NCBI RefSeq assembly: GCF_024189315.1
Contig: NZ_JAIZEO010000003.1
Coordinates: 186,001 to 250,000, forward strand
Origin: Halobacillus sp. A5
GTDB taxonomy: Bacteria > Bacillota > Bacilli > Bacillales > Halobacillaceae
Direction of reading: 5' to 3'
Length of the DNA: 64,000 nt
How positions within the stretch are numbered: the stretch's first letter is position 1; every line of letters begins with the position of its first letter. The translations under genes were made by a program, and so were the position numbers. Of the stretch, positions 43,558 to 52,687 are shown piece by piece. The notes under the pieces were generated by a model. That model did no database searches. It had not been told where the DNA came from and was given only the letters and a program-made list of their open reading frames with translations.

Positions 43558-44574
43558 TTGAAGGCTATACAAGTTAATGAACCAGGTGAATTAAACGTAG
43601 TAGATTTGGAAGAACCTAAGCTGATTAATTCACATGATGTGAAATTACGGGTAAGAGCCATGGGTATATGCGGCTCTGATATGCATATTCTTCACGGAGA
43701 AAATCCATTTGCCAGTTATCCAAGAATTATAGGACATGAACTGGCAGGCGAAGTAATGGAAGTTGGTGAGTTAACGGACGGACTCACGATTGGAGATAAA
43801 GTCGTCGTTGAGCCGATGACTTCTTGTGGGAATTGTTATGCGTGTAAGCAGGACAGACCGAATGTATGTGAAAATGTTGAAGTTTACGGGGTGCACCGGG
43901 ATGGGGGCGGTCGTCAGGTAATGACGATCTCCGCCTCCTTAGTTCACCGTGTCCATCAATCAGTAGACTGGAGTGAAATTGCTCTAATCGAACCGTTCAC
44001 TATAGGAGCTCAATCCATTTACCGCGGAAACGTGCAAGAAGGAGACCGTGTATTTATTATTGGAGCAGGCCCGATTGGTCTCTGTTGTTTAAAAATGGCT
44101 AAAAAAGCTGGTGCCCGCGTGGCGATATCGGATTTCAATGAGGAAAGGCTTAAATTTGCTGAAAGCTGGGGAGCGGATCTGGTCGTTAATCCTGCGCACA
44201 GTGATATGCCACAGCAGGTCTTTTCATGGACAGATGGAATGGGAGCAAATGTTGTTATCGACGCAGTAGGCACTTCTAAGACGGTAGAACAGGCGGTTTC
44301 TCTAACATCAGTGGCTGCAAGAGTCGTTTTACTTGGATTTTCAAATGACTTATCAAAGCTTGCCCAGGTAGATATTACAAAAAAAGAGCTCACTATCAGC
44401 GGATCAAGGCTGCAGACTCATCAGTTTCAGAATGTTGTTAATCTATTTAACTTCATGGAATTAGATGTGAAAGATTTAGTAAGCCATGAGTATGAAATTT
44501 CTCAAGCTAAAGAAGCTTTTAAGTTAATGGAGGATGCTCCTCCTGAAGTGAGAAAAGTAATCATTAAAATGTAG
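43558..44574 (+). CDS. Zinc dehydrogenase, L-gulonate/L-galactonate 5-dehydrogenase-like
   Basis: 338 residues from TTG 43558 behind GGAAAGGGGG. Zinc motifs GICGSDMHILHG and GHELAGEV; structural cysteines CGNCYACKQDRPNVCENV; Rossmann GAGPIGLC. It resembles the RspB/YjmD/LgoD group. Zn dehydrogenases next to uxuA and uxuB oxidise L-gulonate (or L-galactonate) to D-fructuronate (or tagaturonate), which UxuB then reduces. That pathway fits this operon exactly. B. subtilis has the same order yjmC-yjmD-uxuA-yjmF. The precise sugar acid is inferred. Confidence 0.75.
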   Translation: MKAIQVNEPGELNVVDLEEPKLINSHDVKLRVRAMGICGSDMHILHGENPFASYPRIIGHELAGEVMEVGELTDGLTIGDKVVVEPMTSCGNCYACKQDRPNVCENVEVYGVHRDGGGRQVMTISASLVHRVHQSVDWSEIALIEPFTIGAQSIYRGNVQEGDRVFIIGAGPIGLCCLKMAKKAGARVAISDFNEERLKFAESWGADLVVNPAHSDMPQQVFSWTDGMGANVVIDAVGTSKTVEQAVSLTSVAARVVLLGFSNDLSKLAQVDITKKELTISGSRLQTHQFQNVVNLFNFMELDVKDLVSHEYEISQAKEAFKLMEDAPPEVRKVIIKM

Positions 44575-44619
44575 TTCAGGAGAGGGATTTCAATTGATTA
44601 TGCGAGGTGCTTATCTAAT

Positions 44620-45699
44620 ATGAGAATGACGATGCGCTGGTTTGGCGAAGGAAATGATCATGTTCCATTACATCATATTAAGCAGATCCCGGGGGTAGAG
44701 GGAATTGTCTGGTCCCTTCATGATATCCCTGCTGGTGAGGAATGGCCGTTGGACAGAATATTAGAAGTAAAGAATCAGGCCGAAAGTCACGGATTACATA
44801 TAGAAGTAGTGGAAAGTGTTAATGTTCATGAAGATATTAAGCTTGGTCTTCCTTCAAGAGATTATTATATAAACAATTATATTAAGACCATTGAAAAATT
44901 AGCTGAAGCAGGGGTGAAAGTAATTTGTTATAACTTTATGCCTGTTTTCGATTGGACACGTACCAATCTTTATAAAGAGATGGCGGATGGATCAACCGCA
45001 TTGTTTCTTGAAAAAGATAAAATTAGAGATATTGATCCCAATCAGCTTGTACAGACCATAGCCAAGGATTCTAGTTATACTATGCCCGGCTGGGAGCCTG
45101 AACGATTGGAACAATTAACTACCCTGTTTGAAAAATACAAAGAAGTGACTGAGGAAGATTTATGGTCAAATTTACAGTACTTCTTAGAAAAAGTAATTAC
45201 GGCTGCAAAGGAAAACGATATTAAAATGGGAATTCATCCGGACGATCCCCCCTGGTCTGTATTTGGGCTGCCAAGGATTATGACGAATAAAAAAAGTTTG
45301 CAAAGGCTTTTGAATTTAGTTGATGACCCCTATAATGGGTTAACTTTATGCAGTGGCTCTCTAGGTGCTGACCCTTATAATGATATTCCTGAGATGATCC
45401 ATGAGTTTTCGGACCGTATCCATTATGCTCATGTTAGAAACGTAAAAACTTATGAGAACGGTGATTTTATCGAGACGTCACATCGAACGAAAGATGGATC
45501 TATAGATATTTATAAAGTAATGGAAGCTTATTATGATACCGAGTTTAATGGATATATAAGACCGGATCATGGCAGACACATCTGGGGAGAACAATGCCGG
45601 CCCGGATACGGGCTGTACGATAGAGGTCTCGGAATTATGTATTTATGGGGCATTTGGGATACCCTTGAACGAAACTTTACAAGGCAGGTGTCTAGTTAA
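44620..45699 (+). CDS. uxuA: D-mannonate dehydratase
   Basis: 359 residues. MTMRWFGEGNDHVPLHHIKQ, VVESVNVHEDIKLG, the metal region MGIHPDDPPW with CSGSLG, and HYAHVRNV are typical UxuA motifs. It removes water from D-mannonate to give 2-keto-3-deoxygluconate. GAGGTG lies about 12 bases upstream within a seven-codon mini-frame (44600-44623) that ends over the uxuA start, possibly coupling translation. KDG kinase and aldolase are not in this window. Confidence 0.92.
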   Translation: MRMTMRWFGEGNDHVPLHHIKQIPGVEGIVWSLHDIPAGEEWPLDRILEVKNQAESHGLHIEVVESVNVHEDIKLGLPSRDYYINNYIKTIEKLAEAGVKVICYNFMPVFDWTRTNLYKEMADGSTALFLEKDKIRDIDPNQLVQTIAKDSSYTMPGWEPERLEQLTTLFEKYKEVTEEDLWSNLQYFLEKVITAAKENDIKMGIHPDDPPWSVFGLPRIMTNKKSLQRLLNLVDDPYNGLTLCSGSLGADPYNDIPEMIHEFSDRIHYAHVRNVKTYENGDFIETSHRTKDGSIDIYKVMEAYYDTEFNGYIRPDHGRHIWGEQCRPGYGLYDRGLGIMYLWGIWDTLERNFTRQVSS

Positions 45700-46548
45700 A
45701 TGGCGGGAAATAATACGAACCTAAACGAAAAAGTAGCCGTAATTACTGGGGGGAGTGGAGTTCTCTGCAGTGCAATGGCAAAAGAGTTAGGAAGGCTTGG
45801 AGCAAAAGTGGCTATATTAAACCGCAACGAACAAACTGGCAGGGAAGTAGAACAAGCTATTATAAATGAAGGGGGTACTGCTTTATCAGTTCCTTGCGAC
45901 GTACTTGATAAAAACAGTGTGATCAGAGCTGAAGAAATTGTTACATCCGAATTAGGAATATGTGATTTGCTGATTAATGGAGCTGGAGGCAACCACCCAG
46001 ACGGGACGACCGATAATGAAACACTGAAGCCGGAGGATTTAGATCAGAAAGAATTTTCCACTTTTTTTGATATGACCACAGAAGGTTTTCAATTCGTCTT
46101 TAATTTGAACTTAGTCGGTACGTTTATTCCAACCCAGGTTTTTTCAAAAAAGATGGTGAATCGGAAAGGGACTTCCATTATTAATATGTCCTCTATGAGT
46201 GCCCCGTCCCCTATGACAAAAGTGCCGGCTTATAGTGCAGCTAAGGCAGGTATTAATAATTTCACCCAATGGCTGGCTGTCCATATGGCTGAAGCGGGGA
46301 TAAGAGTTAACGCTATTGCTCCTGGATTTTTTCTTACAGATCAAAATAGAAACATGCTGACTAACGATGATGGTACTTTAACAGAACGCTCTCACAAGAT
46401 TATCAGTCAAACACCTATGCAGAGATTTGGTACCCCGGAAGACTTACTTGGTACATTGATTTGGCTGGCAGATGAAAATATGTCGGGATTTGTAACAGGG
46501 GTTACTGTTCCTGTTGATGGAGGGTTCTTAGCTTACTCAGGAGTTTAG
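45700..46548 (+). CDS. uxuB: SDR D-mannonate oxidoreductase (UxuB/YjmF type)
   Basis: 282 residues directly abutting uxuA. SDR motifs [32 protein letters not shown], the catalytic YSAAKAG and [13 protein letters not shown] are complete. [12 protein letters not shown] followed by an insertion is characteristic of the Bacillus YjmF-type fructuronate reductase, which interconverts D-fructuronate and D-mannonate. It ends the operon. Confidence 0.88.
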   Translation: MAGNNTNLNEKVAVITGGSGVLCSAMAKELGRLGAKVAILNRNEQTGREVEQAIINEGGTALSVPCDVLDKNSVIRAEEIVTSELGICDLLINGAGGNHPDGTTDNETLKPEDLDQKEFSTFFDMTTEGFQFVFNLNLVGTFIPTQVFSKKMVNRKGTSIINMSSMSAPSPMTKVPAYSAAKAGINNFTQWLAVHMAEAGIRVNAIAPGFFLTDQNRNMLTNDDGTLTERSHKIISQTPMQRFGTPEDLLGTLIWLADENMSGFVTGVTVPVDGGFLAYSGV

Positions 46549-46833
46549 TAGATTAGGACTTCAGAGAAGCCTTTAATTATTTAAACGGCCCCCATTCCTA
46601 TTAAAAAAGTCTGTTAGATTTCCTTACACAATTGTATAAAAGCTAAAAATCTCATGCTACCCTTATATTAGTTAAAATATTCTGATAATTAATTAGGAGG
46701 GTATCACTTGAAGAAAACAAAAAATGTTAATCTGATTACATTTTCGATTCTTGCCATCAAAATGTGGATGGCAAAATAAAGGAAAAGGTGGCAGACATTT
46801 TTTCAGGTGGAACACATGGATTTTAACATATGG
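46549..46833. other. Intergenic stretch with one 23-codon frame
   Basis: A TTG-started frame (46708-46779) has a very good ribosome binding site (TTAGGAGGG) and reads MKKTKNVNLITFSILAIKMW then four residues and TAA. It looks like the first residues of a membrane protein cut short, or a tiny peptide. Nothing else in the stretch is recognisable. Confidence 0.4.
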
Positions 46834-46880
46834 ATAAAAGACACATTTCCTTCCGTGTCATAAGGGGATGTGTCTTTTAT
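46834..46880. terminator. Bidirectional terminator
   Basis: ATAAAAGACACAT (46834-46846) pairs perfectly with ATGTGTCTTTTAT (46868-46880). It closes the leftward amylase gene and any rightward transcript. Confidence 0.75.
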
Positions 46881-46887
46881 TTGTGTA

Positions 46888-48357
46888 CTAATTAGATTTG
46901 CTTTTTATTATAACGGTCGCATTAGGTGGGACTATGAGTGTGGACTTTTTCAATGTAGCATTCGTATGAGTGGAGAAAATTTTCTTCCCTTTATTCTCAA
47001 CTGTCAGGGCTATCGGCTTGTCGGAAATATTGTAGTACATATCCAGTGACTTATTCTCATAGGAACGTGTGTAGGCGATAATGTGTGGGTTATTCAGCTG
47101 GATCTCTGTTAAATCTCCCTTTTGAAGCTCAACGTGTTTATGACGAAGGCGGATTAATTCACGGTAATGATTTAATAAGGAATCTAAGTCTTCATCCTGT
47201 GATTCTACTGAGACTCCATTACGCCCGGTATTATATTCTGGCGTTCTCCACGTGGTTTGCCCATCTCCCTCTCCTTCATACCAGCGGAAGGGTTCGCGGA
47301 TGAATTCGTCTGGTTTTTCCCCGGTCATTCCTATTTCCTCACCGTAGTAAATAAACGGATTTCCCGGGAGAGTCAAAAGTATGGATGCTGCAGTCTTTGC
47401 TTTGTCGGCGTTGTTTTTCCATTCACTCATGCCGCGGTTTTGATCATGATTGGTTAAAAAGACAGCATCAATTTTATTTGGATTATGCGGAAGATATAAC
47501 TCTTCTGTAGAAAGGGCTGTGCGTACCACACCCTGATCGTAACTATTTTTAATCGAACGGACGATGACATCGGCCAAACTAAAGTTAAAGAGAGAGTCTA
47601 AAGATTGATAGTAGGGAGCCACCACTTCTGGTTGGTCCCACACTTCTCCGACTAAATAAACTTTCGGATTTATTTCTTTCATAGCTTCACGAAATTCGTT
47701 CCACCATTCGATGTTCTTTCTCGTGCCCTCGTCAAAGATGTGCAGGGCTGCATCCAATCGGAAACCATCTGCCCCCTGGTTAAGCCAGAATCTACCTATC
47801 TCTTTAACTTCTGCGCGAACTTCCTGTTTCTCGAAGTTTAGATCAGGCATTCCGTACCAAAACACTCCATAATAATAACCTTCCCCGTTCGGATTTTTAT
47901 GCCACAGCTGCTGTCCCCATGGTCCTTTTTCATTAAGGTCTGTGTCATTATCAGCCCAGATGTAGTAGTCTCTGTATCTATTACTGGTACCAGCACTTGC
48001 TTCCTTAAACCATGGATGTTCAATGCTTGTATGATTTATGACTAAATCAATGATCAACGTCATATTCCGCTTGTGCATTTCAGAGACAAGGTTATGAAAG
48101 TCTTCTAAAGTACCGTAATCAGGATCCACATTGTAATAATCAACGACATCATATTTATGATAGCTCGGTGATGGACTGATTGGCATCAGCCACAGGCCAT
48201 CGACTTGTAAACCCTTTTGGCTGTCGGGGTTTCCTGTATTTAAATAATCCAGCTGAGCTGTAATACCATTCAAATCACCGTGTCCATCTCTGTTAGAGTC
48301 ATAGAAGGAGTTCACATAGATTTCATAAAACACACCGTTTTTATTATCTCTATTCAT
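46888..48357 (-). CDS. GH13 alpha-amylase, cytoplasmic
   Basis: 489 residues from ATG 48357. GH13 regions are clear: DLVINHT (region I), [11 protein letters not shown] (II, nucleophile Asp), GEVWDQ (III, acid Glu) and TNHDQNR (IV, stabilising Asp). The start [25 protein letters not shown] and HKYDVVDYY fit the GH13_36 group, near Halothermothrix AmyA, which has intermediate alpha-amylase/oligosaccharide specificities. No signal peptide, so it acts on imported maltodextrins or stored glucan. No maltose transport genes lie nearby. The ribosome binding site GGGGCG is weak. Confidence 0.85.
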   Translation of the reverse strand: MNRDNKNGVFYEIYVNSFYDSNRDGHGDLNGITAQLDYLNTGNPDSQKGLQVDGLWLMPISPSPSYHKYDVVDYYNVDPDYGTLEDFHNLVSEMHKRNMTLIIDLVINHTSIEHPWFKEASAGTSNRYRDYYIWADNDTDLNEKGPWGQQLWHKNPNGEGYYYGVFWYGMPDLNFEKQEVRAEVKEIGRFWLNQGADGFRLDAALHIFDEGTRKNIEWWNEFREAMKEINPKVYLVGEVWDQPEVVAPYYQSLDSLFNFSLADVIVRSIKNSYDQGVVRTALSTEELYLPHNPNKIDAVFLTNHDQNRGMSEWKNNADKAKTAASILLTLPGNPFIYYGEEIGMTGEKPDEFIREPFRWYEGEGDGQTTWRTPEYNTGRNGVSVESQDEDLDSLLNHYRELIRLRHKHVELQKGDLTEIQLNNPHIIAYTRSYENKSLDMYYNISDKPIALTVENKGKKIFSTHTNATLKKSTLIVPPNATVIIKSKSN

Positions 48358-48399
48358 TATTTCGCCCCGTTTCCGTGTGGATATTAGGTCTGCTGGCAA

Positions 48400-48790
48400 T
48401 GGAGATACATATCTATAACTTTGCTATGAATATTACCATCATTGGAAAATAGATACAATAACTATTTTGAGCAGCGGTCATTGTTTCAAGTTCTATGTTT
48501 ATTAGAGCATGGCTGATTTAAATTTTGGTTATCCTAAGCCGATTATTATACTGACAAGAGCCCTAAGAATAAATTGCAGCTATTGTCCAACATATTTAGA
48601 CAATTTCCCGGGAAATATTCATTTATATTAAGAACTACATATTTAATGTATTTGCTAATTACCCGCAAGAGACCAGGGTTCTTCTTAGAAATATAGTTTC
48701 TTTTGGTTTGTTTCTAAACAACGGTTTTTACAGTTAACTCGTGATTTTTCCCGGGACTTCCATTAAAATGAAAGAGAATAGAATATCGTC
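48400..48790. other. Intergenic stretch, promoter region of the riboswitch
   Basis: About 390 AT-rich bases with no supported gene on either strand. TAGAAT (48779-48784) just before the aptamer is a possible -10; no convincing -35 is seen. Confidence 0.45.
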
Positions 48791-48957
48791 GAAAAAATAG
48801 GCGTGATGAGCTTCATCACTTAAAAGGGAAGCTGGTTCAATTCCAGCGCGGTCCCGCCACTGTATTTGCGAGCGACCTGCATCATTCCACTGTGTGCTTA
48901 AGCATGGGAAGGAGCAGCGAGCAATGACCATAAGCCAGGAGACCTACCTATTTTTCT
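48791..48957 (+). promoter_or_regulatory. Cobalamin riboswitch
   Basis: The cobalamin aptamer consensus is clear: AAAAGGGAAGCTGGT (48832 on), CCAGCGCGGTCCCGCCACTGT (about 48843-48863), and the B12-box ATAAGCCAGGAGACCTACCT (48930-48949). The closing helix P1 pairs GAAAAAATAG (48791) with CTATTTTTC (about 48948-48956). Together with the terminator at 49033 it should shut off the btu/cob operon when adenosylcobalamin is plentiful. Confidence 0.93.
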
Positions 48958-49032
48958 TCACTAGTACCCTACGCGGATAGGAGGTGTGAGCAGAAGCGGT
49001 CTGTATGCATAAGGCGGCTTCATAGGTCATAT

Positions 49033-49060
49033 ACACATCTGCAGCAGGATGTGTTTTTTT
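49033..49060 (+). terminator. Terminator of the riboswitch expression platform
   Basis: ACACATC (49033-49039) pairs with GATGTGT (49048-49054) followed by seven T, lying between the aptamer and btuF. Confidence 0.75.
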
Positions 49061-49091
49061 GTGTTCATTTTTATTAAAAAAGGGGAGAGGT

Positions 49092-50072
49092 ATGATGAAA
49101 AAATATTGGTATTACATAGGGGTGGCTTGTTTCTCAGTAGGATTACTTGCGGGCTGTGCGGAGGAATCGAGTGAGGAATCTAACGAGGAGGCACCTGAAG
49201 AAAACAATGAAGAAGCCTCAGGGGAGACGAGTTACCCATTAACTGTAGAGGATGCAATGGAGAATGAAGTGGAAGTGGAGGAGGACCCCGAGCGTATTGT
49301 CAGTTTAATGCCGAGTAATACGGAGATTGTGTTTGAGCTTGGCGCTGGGGAGGAAGTCGTCGGAGTATCTGAAAATGATAACTATCCTGAAGAGGTGACA
49401 GAGCTTGAGCAGGTCGGGGGCATGGAGATTAACGTGGAAAAAGTGCTGTCCCTTGAACCGGATCTGGTGCTTGCGCATGCCTCGGGAGCGCACAATTCAC
49501 AGGAGGCGCTGGATCAAATTGAAGAAGCGGATATTCCAGTTTATATCGTAGAGGATGCGACAAGCTTTGATGGCGTCTACGATACAATTGACGCGATTGG
49601 CGAGCTCGTTAACGAACAGGCAAACGCTGAGGAAATTGTAACGGGAATGCAGGAAGATGTAGAGACGGTTGAGGAACAGGCATCAGAAGTTGAAGACACG
49701 AAGAGTGTTTTTGTTGAGGTCTCTCCTGAGCCGGAAATTTTTACAACAGGTACAGGAACATTTATGAATGAAATGCTGGAGATGATTCAGGCAGAGAACG
49801 CGGCAGCAGATGAAGAAGGCTGGGTGCAGATGAATGAAGAGGCGGTTATTGATATGCAGCCGGATGCGATTGTTACTACCTATGGCTACTATACTGACGA
49901 TCCGGTAGGCCAGGTGACCGGACGTGAAGGCTGGGAGGAGGTACCCGCTGTGGAAAATGAAGAAGTGATTGATGTACATTCAGACCTTGTAACACGCTCG
50001 GGTCCTCGTTTAGTGGAAGGGCTTGAAGAATTGGCAGAAGCGGTTTACCCAGATACCTTCGGCGATGAGTAA
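49092..50072 (+). CDS. btuF: ABC corrinoid-binding lipoprotein BtuF
   Basis: 326 residues from ATG 49092 behind AAAGGGGAGAGG. Lipobox LLAGC (Cys about 20), then a Glu/Ser-rich linker of about 35 residues and a periplasmic-binding fold of the TroA/FecB class with RIVSLMPSNTEIVFELGAG and DLVLAHAS. The very acidic mature protein suits high salt. It lies directly behind the cobalamin riboswitch and before btuC, so it binds cobalamin/cobinamide. An iron-siderophore ligand is the only alternative and is excluded by context. Confidence 0.88.
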   Translation: MMKKYWYYIGVACFSVGLLAGCAEESSEESNEEAPEENNEEASGETSYPLTVEDAMENEVEVEEDPERIVSLMPSNTEIVFELGAGEEVVGVSENDNYPEEVTELEQVGGMEINVEKVLSLEPDLVLAHASGAHNSQEALDQIEEADIPVYIVEDATSFDGVYDTIDAIGELVNEQANAEEIVTGMQEDVETVEEQASEVEDTKSVFVEVSPEPEIFTTGTGTFMNEMLEMIQAENAAADEEGWVQMNEEAVIDMQPDAIVTTYGYYTDDPVGQVTGREGWEEVPAVENEEVIDVHSDLVTRSGPRLVEGLEELAEAVYPDTFGDE

Positions 50073-51090
50073 ATTTTTTACCTATGTGGGATCGTTGTTC
50101 GTTCTCACAGCAGCGATTTTAGCAGGGGTCGGAGCGGGCAGTGTAGCTGTGCCGCTCTCTGAAATTGTCCGCGTGCTCGTCGATGCGGCAACGCCTTTCT
50201 CTACAGCGGAAGGGTCGGTCAATGCGAGCATTATCGTTGATGTACGATTGCCGCGCGTTCTTCTTGCTGGTCTCGTTGGTGCGTCGCTTGCGATTTCGGG
50301 AGCAGCATTTCAAGGTCTTCTGCAAAACCCGCTCGCCGATCCCTATACACTGGGAGTATCATCCGGAGCATCAGTAGGCGCAGTGCTCGTGTTGTTTCTT
50401 GGACTTTCTTTTCCAGTGTTTTCAATGTTTACGCTGCCGATCATGAGTATTGTGACGGCTGTGCTGACGCTTCTGTTTGTCATTACATTTGCCCGCATGC
50501 TCGATAAAACCCTGTCGATTGAAACCCTCATTTTAACAGGAATTGTGATGGGATCGTTTCTCGGCTCTGTCATTTCGTTAATGATTGCCTTAACCGGAGA
50601 TGAGCTCCGGCAGATTGTCGGCTGGCTGCTCGGCAGCGTAGCAATGAGAGGCTGGAATTATGTCAGTCTGCTTGTGCCTTTTTTTGTCATAGGTTCAATG
50701 CTGCTGTTGATTCAAGGTCAGGAGCTCAATGCCATGTCGCTAGGAGAAGATCGGGCAAAGCAGCTTGGGGTGCCAACGGAAACACGAAAGGCAGTCATAT
50801 TACTGGCTTCGTCGGTTCTAACAGGGGCAGCGGTCGCTGTATCCGGTACGATTGGCTTTGTCGGTCTCGTCGTTCCGCACATCTGCCGGAAATTGTTTGG
50901 TGTGGATCACCGTCATTTACTGCCGCTTTCCTTAATCAACGGGGCGACTTTTTTAATTCTTGCCGATCTTGTTTCACGTACAATTATCGCACCGGTGGAA
51001 CTGCCGATCGGTGTAATTACTTCATTGATCGGGGCTCCGATTTTTGCAGTGATATTGTATCAGCAGAGAAAAGAACGGGCTGCAGTCTAA
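50065..51090 (+). CDS. btuC: ABC corrinoid permease BtuC
   Basis: 341 residues, FecCD family with about ten membrane segments. RLPRVLLAGLVGASLAISGAAFQGLLQNPLADPYTLGVSSGASVGA and GTIGFVGLVVPHICR are signature regions. ATG 50065 overlaps the btuF stop; a TTG at 50023 would add 14 residues and is possible. Homodimer forming the channel for the btuD ATPase downstream. Confidence 0.88.
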   Translation: MSKFFTYVGSLFVLTAAILAGVGAGSVAVPLSEIVRVLVDAATPFSTAEGSVNASIIVDVRLPRVLLAGLVGASLAISGAAFQGLLQNPLADPYTLGVSSGASVGAVLVLFLGLSFPVFSMFTLPIMSIVTAVLTLLFVITFARMLDKTLSIETLILTGIVMGSFLGSVISLMIALTGDELRQIVGWLLGSVAMRGWNYVSLLVPFFVIGSMLLLIQGQELNAMSLGEDRAKQLGVPTETRKAVILLASSVLTGAAVAVSGTIGFVGLVVPHICRKLFGVDHRHLLPLSLINGATFLILADLVSRTIIAPVELPIGVITSLIGAPIFAVILYQQRKERAAV

Positions 51091-51203
51091 GTTATGGGCG
51101 CTTTTACCGTTTTATGGGTAATTCCTGGGGGTTACGGGCGATTATTTTCGTTTATGGGGAATTCCGCAGCTTTATGGGCCAAAAACAGTCTTTTATGGGC
51201 GAA
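51091..51203. repeat. Six TTATGGG units with 20-bp period
   Basis: TTATGGG (or TTACGGG) starts at 51092, 51112, 51132, 51152, 51172 and 51193, steps of 20, 20, 20, 20 and 21 bp. Units alternate the tails GCG / GTAATTCC / GCGAT / GGAATTCC / GCC / GCG. It fills the gap between btuC and btuD-cbiZ. No hairpin is obvious. Function unknown. Confidence 0.75.
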
Positions 51204-51220
51204 AGGAGGGTGAGCCGCAC

Positions 51221-52687
51221 GTGATGATAGAAGTCAACAGCCTCAGCGGAGGATATGGAGATCGAACGATCGTGAATCAAGTTGATTTTTCCGTAGCCAG
51301 GGGAGAATTTTTTGGAGTGGCCGGTCCTAATGGATGCGGGAAAACGACACTGTTTAAAATGATGAGCGGTGTGCTGCCGTTGTGGAGGGGCACAGTTTCG
51401 ATCGACGGCCGCACGATTGATCAATATGATAGAAATAGCCTGGCCAGGAAAGTGGCGACATTGCCGCAGCTGCAGCAGAGCTACTTTACGTACAGCGTTC
51501 AGGAAACTGTGATGATGGGACGCTACGCCTACCAATCTGGTTTATTCAAGCAGCCGTCGATGGAAGACGAGCAGGTGGTGGAGCGGATCTTACACCAGTT
51601 AGGATTAGATGAAATGAAGCATCTTCCGATTACACAGCTTAGCGGTGGTGAACGGCAGCGCGTCTATTTGGCCCAGGCGTTAAGCCAGGAGCCGGATGTT
51701 CTTCTGCTTGATGAGCCGACGAATCACCTCGACTTCAGCTATCAAAAGCAGCTGCTCGATGAGCTGAAAGCGCTCACTAACAACGACAGACTTACGGTAG
51801 TGTCCATTTTTCACGATTTAAACATTGCAAGTCTCTATTGCGACCGGCTCCTGCTCATGGAAAAAGGCAGCATTAAGAAAATGGGAACGCCCGTTGCAGT
51901 CATGCAGAGGCCCTTGCTTGAAGGAGTCTACCAATCGGCGATCGATGTGTATGCCAATCCGACAGTGGCCAGTCCGCAAATGAACGTTTTGCCCGATTAT
52001 ACATTAAAGTATTCTTCCACGGTCAGCCCGGATCTTCTGCAAGTGAGTGAAGAAAAGCTGCTGTTTCAAACCGACCGTCCGCTTAAGACATATTCTTCCG
52101 CTGTTGTCGGGGCTGGTTTCGGCTGGTATCAACATTTTGTCAATTATCACGTGGAAAAAAGCTTCAGCTGTGAGGCACCGGATGAATTAATGAAGGAAAA
52201 GTTCAAAGAATGGGACCTGCCGGAGTATGACACGCTTGCGATGATGACCGCCGCATACGTAACGAATTATGCGAGCCGCTGCGTTCAGGAGGATGGTTTT
52301 TCGCTGCTGGTCATCGTGACAGCGGGCTTAAGCAATGCGGTAGATGTACTTTACGGGGCAAAACACGGCTTCACTCCAGCTCCCGGAACGGTGAACACAT
52401 GGGTTTTCGTTGAAGGAGAGCTTTCAGAACAGGCCTTTATTCAGGCCATCATTACAGCGACCGAAGCCAAAACAAAAGCTTTCGCTGATTGTGAGATTAC
52501 CGATCGATTAACGGGAACACCTGCGACAGGTACATCGACCGACAGCATGCTCGTCGCCGCTACGCAGACAGGAGTCCATCTTGAATATGCGGGCACAATT
52601 ACACCGCTCGGAAGCTGTATCGGCCGAACCGTCTACGAAGCAACTGTAGAAGCTATAAAAAATTCATCTATAGGTAAACAACCATGA
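51221..52687 (+). CDS. btuD-cbiZ: BtuD ATPase fused to CbiZ adenosylcobinamide amidohydrolase
   Basis: 488 residues. The ABC ATPase half (about 1-255) has Walker A GPNGCGKTT, signature LSGGERQR, Walker B VLLLDEPTNHLD. The second half (about 285-480) is a CbiZ domain with SSAVVGAGFGWYQHFVNYHV, TAGLSNAVD and TGTSTDSMLVAATQTG. BtuD powers corrinoid uptake; CbiZ cleaves the aminopropanol arm from unusable corrinoids to give cobyric acid for rebuilding. The fusion links import to remodelling. Start GTG 51221 or ATG 51224, behind AAAGGAGGG. Confidence 0.88.
   Translation: MMIEVNSLSGGYGDRTIVNQVDFSVARGEFFGVAGPNGCGKTTLFKMMSGVLPLWRGTVSIDGRTIDQYDRNSLARKVATLPQLQQSYFTYSVQETVMMGRYAYQSGLFKQPSMEDEQVVERILHQLGLDEMKHLPITQLSGGERQRVYLAQALSQEPDVLLLDEPTNHLDFSYQKQLLDELKALTNNDRLTVVSIFHDLNIASLYCDRLLLMEKGSIKKMGTPVAVMQRPLLEGVYQSAIDVYANPTVASPQMNVLPDYTLKYSSTVSPDLLQVSEEKLLFQTDRPLKTYSSAVVGAGFGWYQHFVNYHVEKSFSCEAPDELMKEKFKEWDLPEYDTLAMMTAAYVTNYASRCVQEDGFSLLVIVTAGLSNAVDVLYGAKHGFTPAPGTVNTWVFVEGELSEQAFIQAIITATEAKTKAFADCEITDRLTGTPATGTSTDSMLVAATQTGVHLEYAGTITPLGSCIGRTVYEATVEAIKNSSIGKQP

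Noticed and set aside
48734-48931. Minus-strand frame over the riboswitch
   Set aside because: Lies across the conserved cobalamin aptamer; an artefact of the structured RNA.
49092-51090. Iron-siderophore ABC system
   Set aside because: The binding-protein and permease families overlap with iron systems, but the cobalamin riboswitch and cob genes decide for corrinoid uptake.
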